Of a stretch of DNA of 7,715 bases, positions 5,571 through 7,715 are shown piece by piece. The translations under genes and the position numbers were made by a program. The notes under the pieces are model-generated. The model was not told where the DNA came from and made no database searches. It saw only the letters and a program-made list of their open reading frames with translations. Numbering within the stretch: position 1 is the stretch's first letter; the number at the start of each line of letters is the position of its first letter. This DNA is from Kiritimatiellia bacterium (GTDB lineage Bacteria; Verrucomicrobiota; Kiritimatiellia; RFP12; UBA3636): the NCBI GenBank assembly GCA_016295275.1, contig JAEDLN010000113.1, positions 1 through 7,715 on the forward strand, given 5' to 3'.

Positions 5571-6959
5571 ATGAAAAAACTGACCCATATTGTTTGCATT
5601 GGCGCCGGCTATGTCGGCGGACCTACGATGGCCATGATTGCAAAGAAGTGTCCGCACCGGAAAGTCACGGTTGTCGACATCAACGAAGCCCGGATTGACG
5701 CTTGGAAATCTCCGACGCTGCCGTTTTACGAGCCGGGGCTGCGCGAAGTTGTCGATGCCACGATTGGAAAGAATCTGTTTTTCACGACGGACATTCCGCA
5801 TGCTGTTGCGGAAGCGGATGTCGTCTTTGTCGCCGTCAACACGCCGACCAAGACCTTTGGCCAGGGTGCGGGCTGTGCGGCCGACTTGCAGTATTGGGAA
5901 AAGACGGCCCGTGAAATCAAGTCGTATGCGACGAAGGACTTGATTGTCGTCGAGAAGTCCACCTTGCCGGTTCGCACGGCGACGGCGATGAAGCGCGTTT
6001 TGGAATCGGGCGATTCGCCGCATCATTTTGAAGTCCTTTCGAATCCCGAGTTTCTTGCGGAAGGGACGGCGATTGCGGATTTGGAGAAACCGGATCGCGT
6101 TTTGGTCGGTTCGGAGGAGACGCCCTCTGGGCTGGAAGCGCGCGATGCGGTTGTCGACATCTATGCGGATTGGGTACCGCGGGATCGCATTCTGACGACG
6201 AATGTTTGGTCTTCGGAGCTGTCGAAATTGGCGGCCAACGCGTTTCTCGCGCAGCGCATTTCCAGTGTGAACGCTCTTTCCGAGCTTTGCGAGAAGACGG
6301 GTGCGGACGTCACGGAAGTGGCACGTGCGATTGGCACGGACACGCGCATCGGGCCGAAGTTTTTGAAGGCGGGCGTTGGCTTTGGCGGTTCCTGTTTCAA
6401 GAAGGACATTTTGAATTTGGTTTATCTCTGCGAGCAGCAGGGACTCATGGAAGCGGCGGCGTATTGGCGTTCGGTCGTTGATATGAATACGCATCAGGAG
6501 ACGCGTTTTGTGGGCAATATGCTCCGCACGATGTTCAATACGGTTGCCGGCAAGCGCATTGTGCTGTTTGGCTATGCCTTCAAGGCGGATACGTCCGATA
6601 CGCGTGAAACGCCGGCCTACTTGGTGGCGAAGCTCTTGTTGGAAGAGAAAGCGGAGTTGGTGGTGACCGATCCGCATGCGCTTGAAAATGCGCGCAAGGA
6701 GCTGGCGCCGCTTGGCGGGCATGTTGTTTACGAGAAGGATGCGTATGAAGCGGCCAAGGGCGCCGATGCGATTGCTGTGATGACGGATTGGCGTTGCTAT
6801 CCGGAGATGGATTGGAAATTGGTTTTCGACTCCATGCGCAAGCCGGCCTTTTTGTTTGACGGGCGCAATTGCCTAGACCATGCGGCGCTTTTTGACATGG
6901 GCTTCCATGTTTGTGCGATTGGCAAGGCGCCTCGCAGCCACTTTACAACGGCGGGCTAA
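5571..6959 (+). CDS. ugd: UDP-glucose 6-dehydrogenase, eukaryote-type
   Basis: A 462-residue cytosolic enzyme oxidising UDP-glucose to UDP-glucuronate with two NAD+, supplying capsule, exopolysaccharide or LPS precursors. The N-terminal Rossmann motif IGAGYVGGPT (10-19) is followed by VTVVDIN (32-38). Catalytic-core motifs are VNTPTKT (89-95), EKSTLPVR (128-135), SNPEFLAEGTA (157-167), SKLAANAFLAQRISS (218-232) and GFGGSCFKKD (270-279), with the thiol nucleophile at Cys275. The C-terminal UDP-binding domain has FGYAFKADTSDTRETPA and FDGRN. SPTLPFYEPGL, GKNLFFTTDI, WVPRDRILTTN and NLVYLCE follow animal and plant UGDH more closely than typical short bacterial Ugd. All expected catalytic residues are present. 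There is no Shine-Dalgarno. It has a strong terminator and no neighbouring glycosyltransferases. Confidence 0.96.
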   Translation: MKKLTHIVCIGAGYVGGPTMAMIAKKCPHRKVTVVDINEARIDAWKSPTLPFYEPGLREVVDATIGKNLFFTTDIPHAVAEADVVFVAVNTPTKTFGQGAGCAADLQYWEKTAREIKSYATKDLIVVEKSTLPVRTATAMKRVLESGDSPHHFEVLSNPEFLAEGTAIADLEKPDRVLVGSEETPSGLEARDAVVDIYADWVPRDRILTTNVWSSELSKLAANAFLAQRISSVNALSELCEKTGADVTEVARAIGTDTRIGPKFLKAGVGFGGSCFKKDILNLVYLCEQQGLMEAAAYWRSVVDMNTHQETRFVGNMLRTMFNTVAGKRIVLFGYAFKADTSDTRETPAYLVAKLLLEEKAELVVTDPHALENARKELAPLGGHVVYEKDAYEAAKGADAIAVMTDWRCYPEMDWKLVFDSMRKPAFLFDGRNCLDHAALFDMGFHVCAIGKAPRSHFTTAG

Positions 6960-6981
6960 GCCTGTGCTTGCCAGATGAAGC

Positions 6982-7020
6982 AAAAGGAGCGGTGTGCGCA
7001 AGCACGCCGCTCCTTTTTTT
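6982..7020 (+). terminator. Strong intrinsic terminator after ugd
   Basis: A 16-bp stem (6982-6997 with 7002-7017, one G-T wobble) is closed by a GCAA tetraloop (GNRA type), with T7 at 7014-7020. It lies 22 bp after the ugd stop codon. It is the best terminator in the window and abuts the tandem repeats that begin at 7023. Confidence 0.95.
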
Positions 7021-7022
7021 AG

Positions 7023-7316
7023 GGGTGGCGAGGCGCCACTGCCGATGGGGCGCAGGGGCCGGGAGGTGGCGAGGCGGTGCCATGGATGGCGCCGCACAAG
7101 CGATGAGCGCGGCTTCCTGCAGTGCATGAGCCGCGGGGCCGGGAGGCCTGGCGGGTGGCGAGGCACCACTGCCGATTGGGCGCAGGGGCGAGGAGGTGAG
7201 GCGGTGCCATGGATGGCGCCGCACAAGCGATGAGCGCGGCTTCCCGCCGCGCATGAGCCGCGGGGCCGGGAGGCTGGGCGGGTGGCGAGGCGCCACTGCC
7301 GATGGGGCGCAGGGGG
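7023..7316. repeat. GC-rich tandem repeat, about 2.3 copies of a 127-130 bp unit
   Basis: Units begin at 7023 (130 bp), 7153 (127 bp) and 7280 (partial, 37 bp), each opening with gggtggcgaggc. Every full unit holds a gcggtgccatggatggcgcc near-palindrome and a stem CGCGGCT/AGCCGCG (7108-7114 with 7129-7135 in the first) whose loop varies. GTGGCG-agg-CGCCAC hairpins open units 1 and 3. The periods are not multiples of three, and long frames here arise from the absence of AT-rich stops, so I see no gene. The array fills the gap between the ugd terminator and the stop codon of the convergent Dus-like fragment. Confidence 0.9.
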
Positions 7317-7320
7317 GAGA

Positions 7321-7527
7321 TTATGGGGAAGTGAGGGCGGAGATGGCGGCCCGGAGGGAAGGGAGATCGGGGGCGCGTTGGATGATCCGCAAACCAGCAT
7401 CATCGTTTTCGAAAGAGGCGTGAAGATAGCTCCAGAGTTCCTTGAGGCGTCCCATCAGGGGGGCGGGGCCGCAGAGTTTAGCCGCGTAGCGGTCGGTCAA
7501 GGTGTTGGCGTCACCCCCTCCTTTGCG
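7321..7527 (-). pseudogene. C-terminal fragment of a putative tRNA-dihydrouridine synthase
   Basis: About 68 codons end at TAA 7323-7321 and read as the C-terminal helical domain of Dus-family flavoenzymes, which reduce uridine to dihydrouridine in tRNA. The recognisable segment is LTDRYAAKL, then PLMGRLKELWSYLHASFE, then GLRIIQRAPDLPSLRAAISAL, matching the family pattern (R)(L/M)KELWxYLxxSF...I..A..L..Y..A. The upstream TIM barrel with its FMN site is absent. The reading frame runs into the palindromic element at 7528-7694, which has stops in all three minus-strand frames. An ATG at 7587 inside the element would give an 88-residue product. The most likely reading is a gene broken by the element. 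Family assignment rests on a short segment and is moderately sure. Confidence 0.5.
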
Positions 7528-7694
7528 GCGGCAAGGTACCGCCTCCATTTTTCCACCCGTGCGTTCAGAGAAAATGGAAGCGGGCACTGTCCTCCCGTTC
7601 GTTCAGAGAAAATGGGAGGGAGGAAGGTGCGTTCATCGCCTTCTTGAAATGCCCGCCCGTGCGTTCAGAGCAAACGGAGGCGGCACCTTGCCGC
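7528..7694. mobile_element. Palindromic MITE/REP-like element with nested hairpins
   Basis: Terminal inverted repeats of 23 nt (7528-7550 and 7672-7694) match at 21 positions, and both differences become G-U pairs in minus-strand RNA. Inside are four copies of a CGTTCA core: GCGTTCAGAG 7561-7570, TCGTTCAGAG 7599-7608, degenerate GCGTTCATCG 7629-7638 and GCGTTCAGAG 7661-7670. Each lies in or beside the loop of a separate stem: 7540-7552 with 7571-7583; CCTCCCGT with ATGGGAGG; GAAGGTG with CGCCTTC; and CCGCCCGT with a bulged partner. No transposase is encoded. I could not define a target-site duplication. The size and design resemble non-autonomous palindromic repeats (MITE, REP/BIME), but the family is not identified. 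Confidence 0.6.
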
Positions 7695-7715
7695 TCCCAA
7701 TCTTGGATAGAGCCT

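Noticed and set aside
5565..6722. 385-codon open frame on the minus strand opposite ugd
   Set aside because: It is antisense to an unmistakable UGDH. The product is Arg/His/Gln-rich with no family pattern, a shadow of the codon bias of the real gene.
6873..7403. 176-codon Pro/Arg/Ala-rich minus-strand frame and overlapping frames in the right-hand repeats
   Set aside because: They arise from stop-poor GC-rich DNA. The repeat periods of 130 and 127 shift frame between units, so a repeat protein is not conserved, and they cross the ugd terminator.

Overview
The window reads as chromosomal DNA of a GC-rich, Gram-negative-type bacterium. No lineage marker is decisive. A GspC-like type II secretion subunit implies an outer membrane. 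Most start codons lack a Shine-Dalgarno sequence although sigma70-like promoters are clear, and the UDP-glucose dehydrogenase is of the animal/plant-like type. Together these make a member of the PVC group (Verrucomicrobiota, Kiritimatiellota or Lentisphaerota) my best guess, by inference only.

Layout: (a) 1-240 is a GC-rich array of degenerate 38-39 bp tandem repeats. (b) 350-895 (+) is a flavodoxin-fold NAD(P)H-dependent oxidoreductase with its own promoter. (c) 1007-1933 (-) is a GspC-like protein (membrane anchor, HR domain, PDZ domain), convergent with (b). (d) 1917-2290 (-) is the RNase P RNA gene rnpB, whose 3' end overlaps the start of the gspC-like gene. (e) 2391-3131 (-) is a coiled-coil/C4 zinc-ribbon protein (COG1579 type). 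(f) Two near-consensus promoters lie back to back at 3175-3237. The right-hand one drives (g) 3284-4225 (+), a PflX-type radical SAM protein, followed by (h) 4289-5071 (+), the YebC/TACO1-family translation factor, which ends at a strong terminator. (i) 5214-5501 (+) is an unrecognised 95-residue protein. (j) 5571-6959 (+) is a eukaryote-type UDP-glucose 6-dehydrogenase, also with a strong terminator. (k) 7023-7316 holds about 2.3 copies of a 127-130 bp tandem repeat. (l) 7321-7527 (-) is the C-terminal end of what looks like a tRNA-dihydrouridine synthase. It is cut off by (m) 7528-7694, a compact palindromic element built of nested hairpins.

Most genes are housekeeping or RNA/translation related: rnpB, yebC, a Dus fragment and the zinc-ribbon protein. 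Ugd feeds UDP-glucuronate into surface polysaccharide synthesis. The zinc-ribbon gene, rnpB and gspC-like gene lie on one strand and could share a transcript. I see no new multi-gene defence or biosynthetic system. The most unusual points are the rnpB/gspC overlap and the nested palindromic element that closes all three minus-strand frames across the Dus-like gene.
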